A stretch of 64,000 nucleotides of DNA, taken from Bacteroidales bacterium. GTDB taxonomy: Bacteria > Bacteroidota > Bacteroidia > Bacteroidales > WCHB1-69. The notes beneath the pieces were generated by a model. It searched no databases. It saw only the letters and a program-made list of their open reading frames with translations, and was not told the DNA's origin. The position numbers were made by a program, and so were the translations under genes. The number at the start of each line of letters is the position of its first letter. The stretch's first letter is position 1. The DNA lies in contig JAFPXF010000002.1 of assembly GCA_017394765.1 (NCBI GenBank), positions 1-64,000 on the forward strand, in the 5' to 3' direction. This document shows, one piece after another, positions 1-7,770 of the stretch.

Positions 1-794
1 GCGATTCCGTAGGTCTCTTTCTTGCGGGGGTTTTGTTTGGCGGGGATGTTGCCGAACATAGCTTTGATTTTGCCTTCCACTTCCGCCACGTTGATATCAC
101 CTACCACAATCACCGCCTGTAGGTCTGGACGATACCAATCGCTGTAAAAGTCCTTGATGACTTGGTAGTCAAAGGTTTGCAGAATGTCAAGCTTACCAAT
201 GGGCATACGGTCGGCGTAGCGGGAACCTTGCATCAGGATCGGCCAATACTCATTGCGCATACGGTCCACGGCACCGAGACCGAGACGGTGTTCCTCGATA
301 ATGACACCGCGCTCCTCGTCAATTTCTTTGTTGTCGAAGAGCAGACCGGCAGCCCAGCCTCTCATGATTTTGAGGCCGAGGTCAATGTTGGTAGGATCGT
401 CCGTCGGCATGGGAATCATATAGACCGTCTCGTCGAAGTAGGTGTTGGCGTTGAGGTCGGCACCGAACACCACGCCCTTGCTGCGCAAGTGATCCACCAC
501 GCTATTGCCCGGGAAACCCTCGATGCCGTTGAAGGCCATGTGCTCGGTAAAGTGCGCCAAGCCCTGCTGGTTGTCGTTTTCTTGGTTGGAGCCAACATTC
601 ACGGCCAGACGAAACTCCACGCGGTCCTTCGGGTACGTGTTCCGACGGATGTAGTAGGTCAGGCCGTTGTCCAATTTGCCGATGGTCACGTTGGGGTCGG
701 CCTTGATGGGATCGTTCAGGTTCAGGTCACCCTTCTGTGCGAAAACGGTCAACGCACAGATCATCGCCATCAGAAACAAAAAGATTTTCTTCAT
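1..794 (-). CDS. M16 family zinc peptidase, 3' end beyond window
   Basis: The first 264 codons of a secreted or periplasmic M16 (insulinase/pitrilysin-like) zinc protease are visible; the rest lies beyond base 1. The ATG at 794 opens a clear signal peptide (residues 1-20, ending VFAQ). The inverted zinc motif HFTEH is at residues 81-85, in the usual context GLAHFTEHMAFNG, and the downstream helix with EERGVIIEEHR supplies the third metal ligand. In this family the protein degrades peptides in the cell envelope. It is likely single or first in its unit. The identification rests on motif and context and is firm; the C-terminal halves cannot be assessed. Confidence 0.93.
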   Translation of the reverse strand, partial: MKKIFLFLMAMICALTVFAQKGDLNLNDPIKADPNVTIGKLDNGLTYYIRRNTYPKDRVEFRLAVNVGSNQENDNQQGLAHFTEHMAFNGIEGFPGNSVVDHLRSKGVVFGADLNANTYFDETVYMIPMPTDDPTNIDLGLKIMRGWAAGLLFDNKEIDEERGVIIEEHRLGLGAVDRMRNEYWPILMQGSRYADRMPIGKLDILQTFDYQVIKDFYSDWYRPDLQAVIVVGDINVAEVEGKIKAMFGNIPAKQNPRKKETYGI

Positions 795-828
795 AAACGT
801 TTGTTTTATAATAATTCAGACTTAAGAC

Positions 829-1410
829 TTAAGAAGGTCGGGATTCGTTCAGTAACTCGTCGATTTCTTCGTTGAGTTCGTCGAAGCGTTTCTTTACCCG
901 CTTGGAGGTTTTGATTACGACAGGAATGGACAAAAGACCGGAGACTAGTAGAGTAAAGAACATTGATCTGTCGTAGAAAAAGAGGTAAACATATATCGGC
1001 AATGATATTATTATGCCAACAACCTGTATGACAATGCGTTTACGCTTCGAATAGGTCGTGCTCTTTTGAATACTATCCCGCAGCGAAAGGAGACCTTCGC
1101 GACTCTGCGCGTCGGCTTTTCGGAGACCGTTGGTGGCGATAAGACTGTCCAACGTAATCCAGCCAAGAAAGAGGTCAATGGGGAGTAAAAGCCACCACGG
1201 CCAATATTCACAGAGGATAAAGTTACTGGCGGTTATGATGACTACCAAAAATATGACGGAAAGCAAGTTCTGCATATAGAGGTGCTTGCTGTGTCGTTTC
1301 ACCGCGCGCTGCCATACCTCCCTGTTGAAGGTGCTGTGCTGCTCCACATTCTGCTGCAGGTCTTGTAACTCCTGCTGGAGTTCGCTTTTGATGTCTTCGT
1401 ACTGTTCCAT
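829..1410 (-). CDS. Four-helix membrane protein, likely partner of the ECF sigma factor
   Basis: A 193-residue protein with a charged N-terminal part (residues 1-45), two pairs of hydrophobic helices (roughly 48-90 and 128-170) and a charged, coiled-coil-like C-terminus rich in Glu and Leu. I chose ATG 1410, 13 bases after the sigma-factor stop; a longer reading from 1509 would run through the sigma gene in another frame. Its place directly behind an ECF sigma gene suggests a membrane anti-sigma or sensor partner, but I recognise no named anti-sigma domain. The pairing is supported by a second, collapsed copy of the same two genes at 4451-4539. Confidence 0.7.
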   Translation of the reverse strand: MEQYEDIKSELQQELQDLQQNVEQHSTFNREVWQRAVKRHSKHLYMQNLLSVIFLVVIITASNFILCEYWPWWLLLPIDLFLGWITLDSLIATNGLRKADAQSREGLLSLRDSIQKSTTYSKRKRIVIQVVGIIISLPIYVYLFFYDRSMFFTLLVSGLLSIPVVIKTSKRVKKRFDELNEEIDELLNESRPS

Positions 1411-1423
1411 ATCTGTTTGAGGT

Positions 1424-1918
1424 TTAGTCGGTGAATGATTTGAGTTTCTCGCGTATGCGCACCAGACGCACACTGACGTTATCGACGGTGATGCCGAGGA
1501 TGGCGGCAATCTCGTCGTAGGGCAGGTCTTCGAGCCAAAGCAGAATCAGTGCGCGATCGAAGGGATGCAGTCGTGCGATGCGCTTGTGGAGGCGGCTGGC
1601 AGCCGGACAGGCCTCCTCATCAGCGAAAAGGTCGATGTCCATTTCCAGCGGCATGCAGTCGGGACGGCGGCGGTGGCGCTTGTCGAAGGTCACGCAGGTG
1701 TTCAGCGCCACGCGATAGACCCATGTTTTGGTCGAGCTGCGCCCTTCGAAGCCGTCGAGGCCCTGCCAGAGGCGTATCAGCACCTCTTGAGCGAGGTCGT
1801 CTGCTTCCTGTCGGTCGTCGGCGAAGAGGTAGCACACCGAGTAGATGGTCTGTCGCTGTTCCTGTACCAGCCGTTCAAAGTCTAGTTCTTTCTGTTCTTT
1901 GTCTTTTTTCTGCTTCAT
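1424..1918 (-). CDS. ECF-type RNA polymerase sigma-70 factor
   Basis: A 164-residue sigma factor with region 2 at about residues 20-85 (DDLAQEVLIRLWQ, then RSSTKTWVYRVALN for -10 recognition) and region 4 at about 110-160 (LPYDEIAAILGITVDNVSVRL, a helix-turn-helix for the -35 element). Length is normal for an ECF sigma. It heads a two-gene operon with the membrane protein downstream. The region before the ATG carries an ECF-like promoter rather than the housekeeping Bacteroidetes type, so self-activation is likely. I cannot name the regulon. Confidence 0.9.
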   Translation of the reverse strand: MKQKKDKEQKELDFERLVQEQRQTIYSVCYLFADDRQEADDLAQEVLIRLWQGLDGFEGRSSTKTWVYRVALNTCVTFDKRHRRRPDCMPLEMDIDLFADEEACPAASRLHKRIARLHPFDRALILLWLEDLPYDEIAAILGITVDNVSVRLVRIREKLKSFTD

Positions 1919-1940
1919 CTTTCAGACGTTGTTTTTCTTT

Positions 1941-1970
1941 TGACTACGGAGGTGGCGAAAAACTACACCC
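1941..1970 (-). promoter_or_regulatory. Putative self-regulated ECF promoter
   Basis: On the minus strand, GGGTGTAGTTTTT (1958-1970) is followed by CCGTAGTC (1941-1948), a spacing and sequence like Bacteroidetes ECF -35/-10 pairs. The same two blocks at matching distance occur before the decayed sigma copy (4563-4592) although the intervening bases differ. This conservation is the main support; sigma assignment is inference. Confidence 0.55.
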
Positions 1971-2028
1971 TAAACCTCAAAATTTTTGGGAATACAAGAC
2001 ATTTTATGATTGTATATATGTTATATCT

Positions 2029-3285
2029 CTATGCATCAATCAGTTTTGAGTCTGTCATAAACTCATAAATGCCCATCAGGACAATGCCATTGTCATCGCG
2101 ACGCAGTTTCATGCGTTCGCCCACAATCATAATCTTTTTGAACGAGTCACCAATCTGCTGTAGAGAGCGTTTTTCCTGTTGCATTTTTTCTTCATTGGGC
2201 AGTCGGTAAGCCGATTGTAGGTAGTAGCGGCGTGAGCCGAGATTGCAGACGAAGTCCACCTCCAAGGTTGCCCGCTGCCATTTGCTGTCCTCGGTCTTCA
2301 CACGAATATTTACATTACCCACATCTACAAGAAATCCACGATAACGCATCTCGTTGTAAATCACATTCTCCATCAGGTGATTCTCTTCGGTTTGGCGGAA
2401 TGAAAGAATGGCATTTCGCAATCCTAAATCCTTAAAATAGTATTTAGGGGTGGTGCCGATATATTTCCGTCCCTTGATGTCGTAACGGTCGGCCTTTTCA
2501 ATCATATAGGCGTTTTCGAGATAACTGATGTAGGTCTCGACGGTTTTGTTGGTGATGTTGTTCAGCCGTTTCACGCTTTTAAAGGTGTTAGCCAGATTGG
2601 CGGGGTTGACAGGACTGCCCACACTTGATGCCAATATGCGAACCAGTTCTTCGAATTCAGCCTTGTTTTCAATCTCGTACCGTTCGTAGATGTCGCTCAG
2701 ATAAACCGTGCGGTAAAGGTTTCTGAGATAAGCCGCCTTTTTGTCGTCGCCTTTGATGGAGAGGATTTTTGGTAGCCCGCCGTAGGTGTAATATTCCTGC
2801 CACCCATCAATGATGTCCCCTTCGTAGGCTGTCATAAACTCCTTGAAAGTCAGTGGCCACACATGAATTTCGTCACCGCGCCCGCGGAACTCGGTGGCAA
2901 TGTCGTTTGACAGAAAATGCGAGTTGGAACCCGTTACATAAACGTCGGCATTTTCCATTCCTACCAGTGAGCCTAGCATATCTTCGAACTCATCTACTCG
3001 TTGTACCTCGTCAATAATGATGTAATATTGCCCGTCGTCTTTCATCTGTTCGTCCACCCAACTCAACAGAAAATCGGGGTCACGGAATGCTTTTTTCCGC
3101 CTGTCTTCCAAATCGATGATGAGGATATGGCTCTTTGCAATTCCTGTTTCCAACAAGTACTCTTTGAACAGTGTTTTCAGCAAATATGACTTTCCTACGC
3201 GACGCAGTCCGGTCACAATCTTGATCAGCCCATTGTCTTTTGACTCAATGAGCTGTTGCATATATGTTGGTCTTTTTATCTTCAT
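2029..3285 (-). CDS. AAA-family ATPase with DUF4143 domain
   Basis: A 418-residue ATPase of the AAA_14/DUF4143 family. Walker A is GLRRVGKS at residues 26-33 and Walker B is IIIDE at 89-93; a sensor-like TGSNS follows, and the C-terminal part has the restriction-endonuclease-like fold expected of DUF4143 (VDFVC). Such proteins are common, often mobile, and of unclear role; links to toxin-antitoxin or defence functions are proposed. The start codon follows a -7 element at 3360-3369. It appears to be a single-gene unit. Confidence 0.88.
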   Translation of the reverse strand: MKIKRPTYMQQLIESKDNGLIKIVTGLRRVGKSYLLKTLFKEYLLETGIAKSHILIIDLEDRRKKAFRDPDFLLSWVDEQMKDDGQYYIIIDEVQRVDEFEDMLGSLVGMENADVYVTGSNSHFLSNDIATEFRGRGDEIHVWPLTFKEFMTAYEGDIIDGWQEYYTYGGLPKILSIKGDDKKAAYLRNLYRTVYLSDIYERYEIENKAEFEELVRILASSVGSPVNPANLANTFKSVKRLNNITNKTVETYISYLENAYMIEKADRYDIKGRKYIGTTPKYYFKDLGLRNAILSFRQTEENHLMENVIYNEMRYRGFLVDVGNVNIRVKTEDSKWQRATLEVDFVCNLGSRRYYLQSAYRLPNEEKMQQEKRSLQQIGDSFKKIMIVGERMKLRRDDNGIVLMGIYEFMTDSKLIDA

Positions 3286-3359
3286 CTTATACAGATACTT
3301 ATATTTGTTTTAAGTCATTTTGATTCCCAATTTGTGGCAATCTTTCCACTTTTTGGGAA

Positions 3360-3369
3360 AGCAAAAATA
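3360..3369 (-). promoter_or_regulatory. Housekeeping -7 element for the DUF4143 ATPase
   Basis: The minus strand reads TATTTTTGCT, matching the Bacteroidetes TAnnTTTG -7 box, 74 bases before the ATG at 3285. Confidence 0.5.
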
Positions 3370-3389
3370 CAAAATATTTTGAATCTCCG

Positions 3390-4346
3390 CTATTTACAGC
3401 ATTCCATTTTTTTCAGCTCCGCCAAACGACGTTGGGCCGTGCGGAGGGAGAAATGCAGGTCGTCTGCCACCTGCTGCGCATTGGCACTGGGATTCTTTTC
3501 CAGATAGTCCCGTAGCCGTCTCAAATCTTCGGAAAGGCCTGCATTGTGGCTTTCCACATCCGTTTCGTTGAAATCTTCGTGAGAATAGAGTTCTGGATTC
3601 CAGGCTTTTAGATGCTTCATGACCTCTTCCGTTTTTGTGGAATAATAGTGGATGATTTTGTCCTGCCCGTTCACGTTTATGCACAGCGCAGTGTCATTGT
3701 AGCGCACGATGCTGTCTCGCATGACAAGGGTCTGGCGGTTGACCCGGATCCAAAGCTCAGAAGGAATCAGCTCCTCCAATTCTGAAAGGGTACCGTTTCG
3801 ATGTGTTGTTTCCCCGTTTTTCAAGATGAGAACAACTCCGTCTGTATCGCAGGAAAAACAGGCAATATCCTTAAAATCAATCAGCTGCTGCTTCCTTTCT
3901 GGCGAAATGACCACCAATTTGTCATCGGTGTATGCAAATGTTCGCTCCACGTTGTCAATAACAAAGTAATGGTTCCGATTGATGAGTGCAAACGCATAGA
4001 TGAACGCCGGAAAGAGGAGGATGGTGGCAATGATGGCCCCGAAAGGGAGAAGCAGATTCACGTGCAAGAACATCAATATAATGAGAATGAGATCGTACAG
4101 CACGTATAGGCAAAACGGGAAGTTGTCGATGGTGTCGAACAGGATGGTGTCCCCATCTCTGACCGAACAATGGCGGGTGCTTTTGAAAAAGTTGTCCTTG
4201 AGGGTCAGATTGAACTCCTCCTTTCCCACATCGAAAGTAAGTGGGCGGAAACGGTGCACTTTTCCGACCAACTCTCCGTCAAGGAACACCAAATACGGGG
4301 TGATTTTGAAATAGCCGAACGGCTTTTGCTTGATGGTGACTTGCAT
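3390..4346 (-). CDS. Membrane-anchored LytTR and winged-helix regulator
   Basis: A 318-residue protein with an unusual order. Residues 1-75 are a soluble beta-rich domain. Residues about 77-122 form two membrane helices. Residues about 145-225 look like a LytTR DNA-binding domain (IDFKDIACFSCDTDGVVLILKNG, then LWIRVNRQTLV, typical of the family). Residues about 272-315 look like a winged helix (ANAQQVADDLHFSLRTAQRRL). No receiver domain or kinase is present, so this would be a one-component regulator acting at the membrane. The signal and targets are unknown. ATG 4346 fits the -7 element at 4364-4373. The LytTR call is from pattern; a distant match is possible. Confidence 0.75.
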   Translation of the reverse strand: MQVTIKQKPFGYFKITPYLVFLDGELVGKVHRFRPLTFDVGKEEFNLTLKDNFFKSTRHCSVRDGDTILFDTIDNFPFCLYVLYDLILIILMFLHVNLLLPFGAIIATILLFPAFIYAFALINRNHYFVIDNVERTFAYTDDKLVVISPERKQQLIDFKDIACFSCDTDGVVLILKNGETTHRNGTLSELEELIPSELWIRVNRQTLVMRDSIVRYNDTALCINVNGQDKIIHYYSTKTEEVMKHLKAWNPELYSHEDFNETDVESHNAGLSEDLRRLRDYLEKNPSANAQQVADDLHFSLRTAQRRLAELKKMECCK

Positions 4347-4363
4347 AATAGTTGGTTTTATGC

Positions 4364-4373
4364 GGCAAAGATA
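4364..4373 (-). promoter_or_regulatory. -7 element for the LytTR regulator
   Basis: The minus strand reads TATCTTTGCC, a good TAnnTTTG box 17 bases before the ATG at 4346, implying a short leader. Confidence 0.6.
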
Positions 4374-4450
4374 CGCATTCCCGCAACACCGGCCTCCGCC
4401 AAACTCGCGAGAGACGAATTTTGGCGGAGATGTGGTCTTTGATTGCGTTT

Positions 4451-4592
4451 TTATTCTTTCAGCAATTCGTCGATTTCTTCGCTCAGCTTGTTGTAGCGTT
4501 TCGTCACCTCTAAGGTTCTTTGTCTTTTTTCTGCTTCATCTTTCAGACGTTGTTTTCCTTTTGACTACGAAGGGGGATGAAAAACTACACCC
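4451..4592 (-). pseudogene. Collapsed second copy of the ECF sigma/membrane-partner operon
   Basis: The stretch between the regulator and rlmB holds the two ends of a paralogous sigma operon. The 5' part copies the ECF promoter (4563-4592), leader, and first eight codons of the sigma gene (MKQKKDKE, ATG at 4539). After a junction near 4512 it continues as the last 19 codons of the membrane partner (VTKRYNKLSEEIDELLKE, stop at 4451), compared with KRVKKRFDELNEEIDELLNE in the intact copy. About 1 kb between them is gone. No function is expected for the product; the promoter could still fire. Confidence 0.82.
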
Positions 4593-4663
4593 AATCCTCA
4601 AAAATTTCAGATGGTGCGAAAATACAATAATTTCATTATGTAGTGACAGAAGAATGAGAGGTG

Positions 4664-4696
4664 TTAGACAATCCCGACAATTTTGCTATTTTTGCA
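4664..4696 (+). promoter_or_regulatory. Promoter of the rlmB operon
   Basis: TATTTTTGC at 4687-4695 matches the Bacteroidetes -7 box, with TTAG at 4664-4667 about 20 bases upstream as a weak -33 element. It lies 25 bases before the rlmB ATG. Confidence 0.6.
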
Positions 4697-4719
4697 CCTC
4701 CAATTCCAACACCACCGCA

Positions 4720-5484
4720 ATGTACCCAAAACAAAACCAAGACAACTCCGCCCTCATCTACGGCATGCGCCCCATCTTTGAGGCCATCGAGAGTGGCAAG
4801 ACCATCGATAAAGTCCTGTTCCAAAAAGGTCTTCAAGGCGAGCTTTTCAAACAGCTTTTCTTTGAGGTGCGCCAGCATAAGATCCCCTTCCAATATGTGC
4901 CCCTCGAAAAGCTGAACCGCCTCACACGCAACAACCACCAGGGCGTGGTGGCGTTCCTCTCGGCCATTGAGTACAGCAGTATCTTTGATATTGTGCCCAC
5001 CATCTTTGAGGAGGGGCGCGTGCCGTTCCTGTTGCTGCTCGACAAGGTCACGGACGTGCGCAACGTGGGCGCCATCGCGCGCTCGGCGGAATGCGCGGGC
5101 GTGGATGCCATCATTTTGCCGCTCAACGGTGGCGCGCAACTCAACGAGGATGCGGTGAAGAGCTCCGCCGGCGCGTTGAACAAGATCCCCGTCTGTCGCC
5201 ACTCCAACCTCGTGGAGGTGATTCAATATCTAAAAGACTCCGGCATTGAGGTGGTCGGCGTGACCGAGAAGGCCAACCACGCGCTTTACAACAAGGATAT
5301 GACTAGCCCTCTCTGCCTCATTATGGGCAACGAGTACGAGGGCATCGCCTGGGACTACCTGCGCCATTGCAACGACACCATCACCATCCCGATGGTGGGC
5401 ACTATCCGCTCACTCAACGTCTCCGTGGCCACCGGCATCACACTCTTTGAGGTGGTGAAACAACGCAATCCCGTGAAAGAATGA
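4720..5484 (+). CDS. rlmB: 23S rRNA (guanosine-2'-O-)-methyltransferase
   Basis: A 254-residue SpoU/TrmH-family methyltransferase. The N-terminal substrate domain begins LIYGMRPIFEAIESGK, and the SAM-binding knot has the three family motifs: NVGAIARSAECAGVDAII, LIMGNEYEGI and IPMVGTIRSLNVSVATGI. RlmB methylates a conserved guanosine in 23S rRNA; the exact target here is inferred from the family. I use ATG 4720 rather than the much longer open frame because the latter starts before the promoter and contains no family sequence upstream. It overlaps the next gene by four bases (ATGA). Confidence 0.92.
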   Translation: MYPKQNQDNSALIYGMRPIFEAIESGKTIDKVLFQKGLQGELFKQLFFEVRQHKIPFQYVPLEKLNRLTRNNHQGVVAFLSAIEYSSIFDIVPTIFEEGRVPFLLLLDKVTDVRNVGAIARSAECAGVDAIILPLNGGAQLNEDAVKSSAGALNKIPVCRHSNLVEVIQYLKDSGIEVVGVTEKANHALYNKDMTSPLCLIMGNEYEGIAWDYLRHCNDTITIPMVGTIRSLNVSVATGITLFEVVKQRNPVKE

Positions 5485-5990
5485 AGAAGATTGGCATCCT
5501 TTCTGACACGCACGGCTATCTGCATCCCGATGCCTTCGAGTTCTTCAAGGAGTGCGACGAGATCTGGCATGCGGGCGACATCGTGGACGACTTCATCCTC
5601 GATGAGCTGGCCGCCATCGCGCCCACCGTGCGCGCCGTGTATGGCAACTGCGACGACTGGGATATCCGTCGCGAGATCCCCGAGAACCAGGTCTTTCAGT
5701 GCGAAGAGCATACGGTGGCCATCCGTCATATCGTGGGCTATCCGGGCAAGTACGATCCGCGCGCGTTGGAGTTGATCCGCGAGGCCAAACCTACCATCCT
5801 CGTGGCTGGCCATTCACATATTCTCAAGGTGATGTTCGACAAGCAGCACAACCTGCTCTTCATCAACCCCGGGGCCGCCGGACGCTACGGCATCCATACC
5901 CGCCTCACCATGATGCGCCTCAAAATCGACGGACAGAACATCTCCGATCTGGAACTTTTTGACGAACCCAAACTGCAAGCTGTGAAATGA
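5481..5990 (+). CDS. YfcE/MJ0936-family metallophosphoesterase
   Basis: A 169-residue calcineurin-like phosphoesterase of the small YfcE type. Metal-binding motifs are in the expected order: SDTHG (residues 8-12), HAGDI (about 30-34), GNCD (about 55-58), and GHSH (about 112-115). These enzymes hydrolyse phosphodiesters in vitro; the natural substrate is unknown. It is translationally coupled to rlmB upstream and miaA downstream through ATGA overlaps, so the three are one operon. Confidence 0.9.
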   Translation: MKKIGILSDTHGYLHPDAFEFFKECDEIWHAGDIVDDFILDELAAIAPTVRAVYGNCDDWDIRREIPENQVFQCEEHTVAIRHIVGYPGKYDPRALELIREAKPTILVAGHSHILKVMFDKQHNLLFINPGAAGRYGIHTRLTMMRLKIDGQNISDLELFDEPKLQAVK

Positions 5991-6751
5991 TGAACGAAGA
6001 GAAACCTATCATCACGATTTTGGGCCCCACCGCCACTGGCAAGACGCACATTGCGGTGCGACTGGCCGCCGAGTTGGGCGGCGAGATTGTGAGTGCCGAC
6101 TCGCGCCAGGTGTATCGCCGCATGGACATCGGCACGGGCAAGGATATCTCCGAGTACCAGTACAACGGGCAGCCGGTGCCATACCATCTCATCGACATTG
6201 AAGAACCGGGCGTGAAGTACAACGTCTATCGCTACCAGCAGGAGGCGTTCAAGGCAATGCGCGACATCCAAAGCCGTGGCAAGCAGGTGGTGATATGCGG
6301 GGGCAGCGGCCTCTACATCGAGGCGGTGCTGCAGGGATATCGTTTCAAGTGGCAGGAGGACAGCCAGATACTCTCTGATCCAGTGCCGTCGGTCATCTTC
6401 GGCCTCCGGGGCGACCGCGACCTTATCCGCACACGCATCACGCAGCGGCTCAAAGCCCGACTGGAGGAGGGGATGATAGAGGAGGTGAAGGCCCTGCTGG
6501 ACGAGGGCGTGCCTTCGGAGATTCTGATTCGTTATGGATTGGAATACAAATACGTTACGCTGTATTTGTTGGGACAAATAGATTATGAGGAGATGTTTGC
6601 CTCGCTCAACACAGCCATCCATCAGTTCTCGAAGCGCCAGATGACCTGGTTTCGCCGGATGGAGCGCCTCAGCTTCGACATCCACTGGATAGATGTGGCG
6701 TTGTCGGAGGATGAGAAGATGGCGGAGATATACAAGGTGCTGAATCGGTAA
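5987..6751 (+). CDS. miaA: tRNA dimethylallyltransferase, short form
   Basis: MiaA transfers a dimethylallyl group to A37 of tRNAs reading UNN codons. The P-loop GPTATGKT, the ADSRQVYRRMDIGTGKD motif, GGSGLYIEAVLQGY, and the C-terminal KRQMTWFRRMER are all present. At 254 residues the protein is about 50 shorter than I expect. The missing part lies between GYRFKWQED and SVIFGLRGDRD, where the family normally has the helical insertion that clamps the anticodon stem and the conserved Arg-rich helix after it. The frame is open, so this is a clean shortening, not a frameshift. Activity is uncertain. Confidence 0.85.
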   Translation: MMNEEKPIITILGPTATGKTHIAVRLAAELGGEIVSADSRQVYRRMDIGTGKDISEYQYNGQPVPYHLIDIEEPGVKYNVYRYQQEAFKAMRDIQSRGKQVVICGGSGLYIEAVLQGYRFKWQEDSQILSDPVPSVIFGLRGDRDLIRTRITQRLKARLEEGMIEEVKALLDEGVPSEILIRYGLEYKYVTLYLLGQIDYEEMFASLNTAIHQFSKRQMTWFRRMERLSFDIHWIDVALSEDEKMAEIYKVLNR

Positions 6752-6945
6752 GTCTTTTATTTTTTTCTGTATTAGACACCAAACCTCCTAAAACTACACT
6801 ATAAAATTAACTATTAATATTTTAATATATCTTTATAAATTATTGATTCTCAAAGGGTAAAAAATTGTTACTAAACTCTTGACAAACACTTTCATATTCT
6901 ATATTTCTGTTGACATAATTATTAACAATAAAATTACTATTGGTT

Positions 6946-7554
6946 ATGAGCAACATTATAGAAGTAGAAAGTAAAATCATCACTCTCCGGGGCCAGCAGG
7001 TGATATTGGACTCGGATGTCGCCGAATTGTACGGCGTGGAGACCAGAGACATTAACAAGGCCGTAAAAAACAATCCTGGAAAATTTCCCAATGGGTATAT
7101 TTTTGAGCTTGATTCGAATGAGAAATCGGAGGTGGTGGAAATTTTCCACCACCTCTCAAAACTCCGATTCTCACCGCAGCTGCCAAAGGCTTTTACAGAA
7201 AAGGGTCTCTATATGCTGGCCACGATTTTGAAGAGTCCAAAGGCGGTGGAGACCACCATTGCCATTGTGGAGGCTTATGCCAAACTGAAAGAACTGTCGC
7301 GGGTGATCGTGGAGATTCCGCAGCAGGAGGGCGACAAGTCCGTGCAACAAACGCTGCTGCGGCGCGGCGGGCAGTTGGTAGAGGAAATCATGGGAGACAT
7401 TCTGCCCAAGCAGAGCAGCGAGACTTCTTTTGAGCTGAATCTCGCCATGCTCAAGTTCAAGCACTCTGTGAAGCGGGAAAACAGTGATGAGATAAGAGAA
7501 CTGAAAGAGACCATTCGGCGGTTACAAGAACGCCTGGACGATCTGGAAGGGTAA
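6946..7554 (+). CDS. ORF6N domain protein
   Basis: A 202-residue protein with an N-terminal ORF6N domain (residues about 5-95): IITLRGQQVILDSDVAELYGVETRDINKAVKNN, then FTEKGLYMLATILKSPKA. The C-terminal 60 residues form a charged coiled coil. ORF6N (KilA-N related) domains are DNA-binding and common in phage, but stand-alone chromosomal copies like this are frequent in Bacteroidetes; the role is unknown. ATG 6946 is preferred to the TTG six bases upstream. A plausible promoter is TTG 6879-6881 with TATATTTC at 6900-6907. There are no phage genes nearby. Confidence 0.88.
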   Translation: MSNIIEVESKIITLRGQQVILDSDVAELYGVETRDINKAVKNNPGKFPNGYIFELDSNEKSEVVEIFHHLSKLRFSPQLPKAFTEKGLYMLATILKSPKAVETTIAIVEAYAKLKELSRVIVEIPQQEGDKSVQQTLLRRGGQLVEEIMGDILPKQSSETSFELNLAMLKFKHSVKRENSDEIRELKETIRRLQERLDDLEG

Positions 7555-7770
7555 TAACACTTTTCCCTTTTTCGAGAATTACTCTAATTATGGATCACCA
7601 ATTTTTTTACCCGCCAAAGGTTCGTAGAGATTTTCTGAAAGCGCGCACTTTCAAGGTCACTACAGACACTGACATCTTCACGTTGGACAACCATATCGCC
7701 ACGGAGGGTGTCCAGTTCCTCCGTTTCTTCATCCCTGCCGACATGGACACGCGATATGGTTTCTATTGCT
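7555..7770. other. Intergenic region without a supportable gene
   Basis: Between the convergent ORF6N and sulfatase genes. A 72-codon minus-strand frame (7584-7802) overlaps the sulfatase end but has no recognisable domain, and the plus-strand frame here simply runs into the sulfatase antisense. I see no terminator hairpin. Confidence 0.4.

Noticed and set aside
162..875. 237-codon plus-strand frame at the left edge
   Set aside because: It is antisense to the M16 protease, whose signal peptide and HFTEH motif are clear on the other strand.
6946..7554. ORF6N gene as evidence for a prophage
   Set aside because: No other phage gene or attachment site is nearby, and such genes are common as chromosomal singles in Bacteroidetes.
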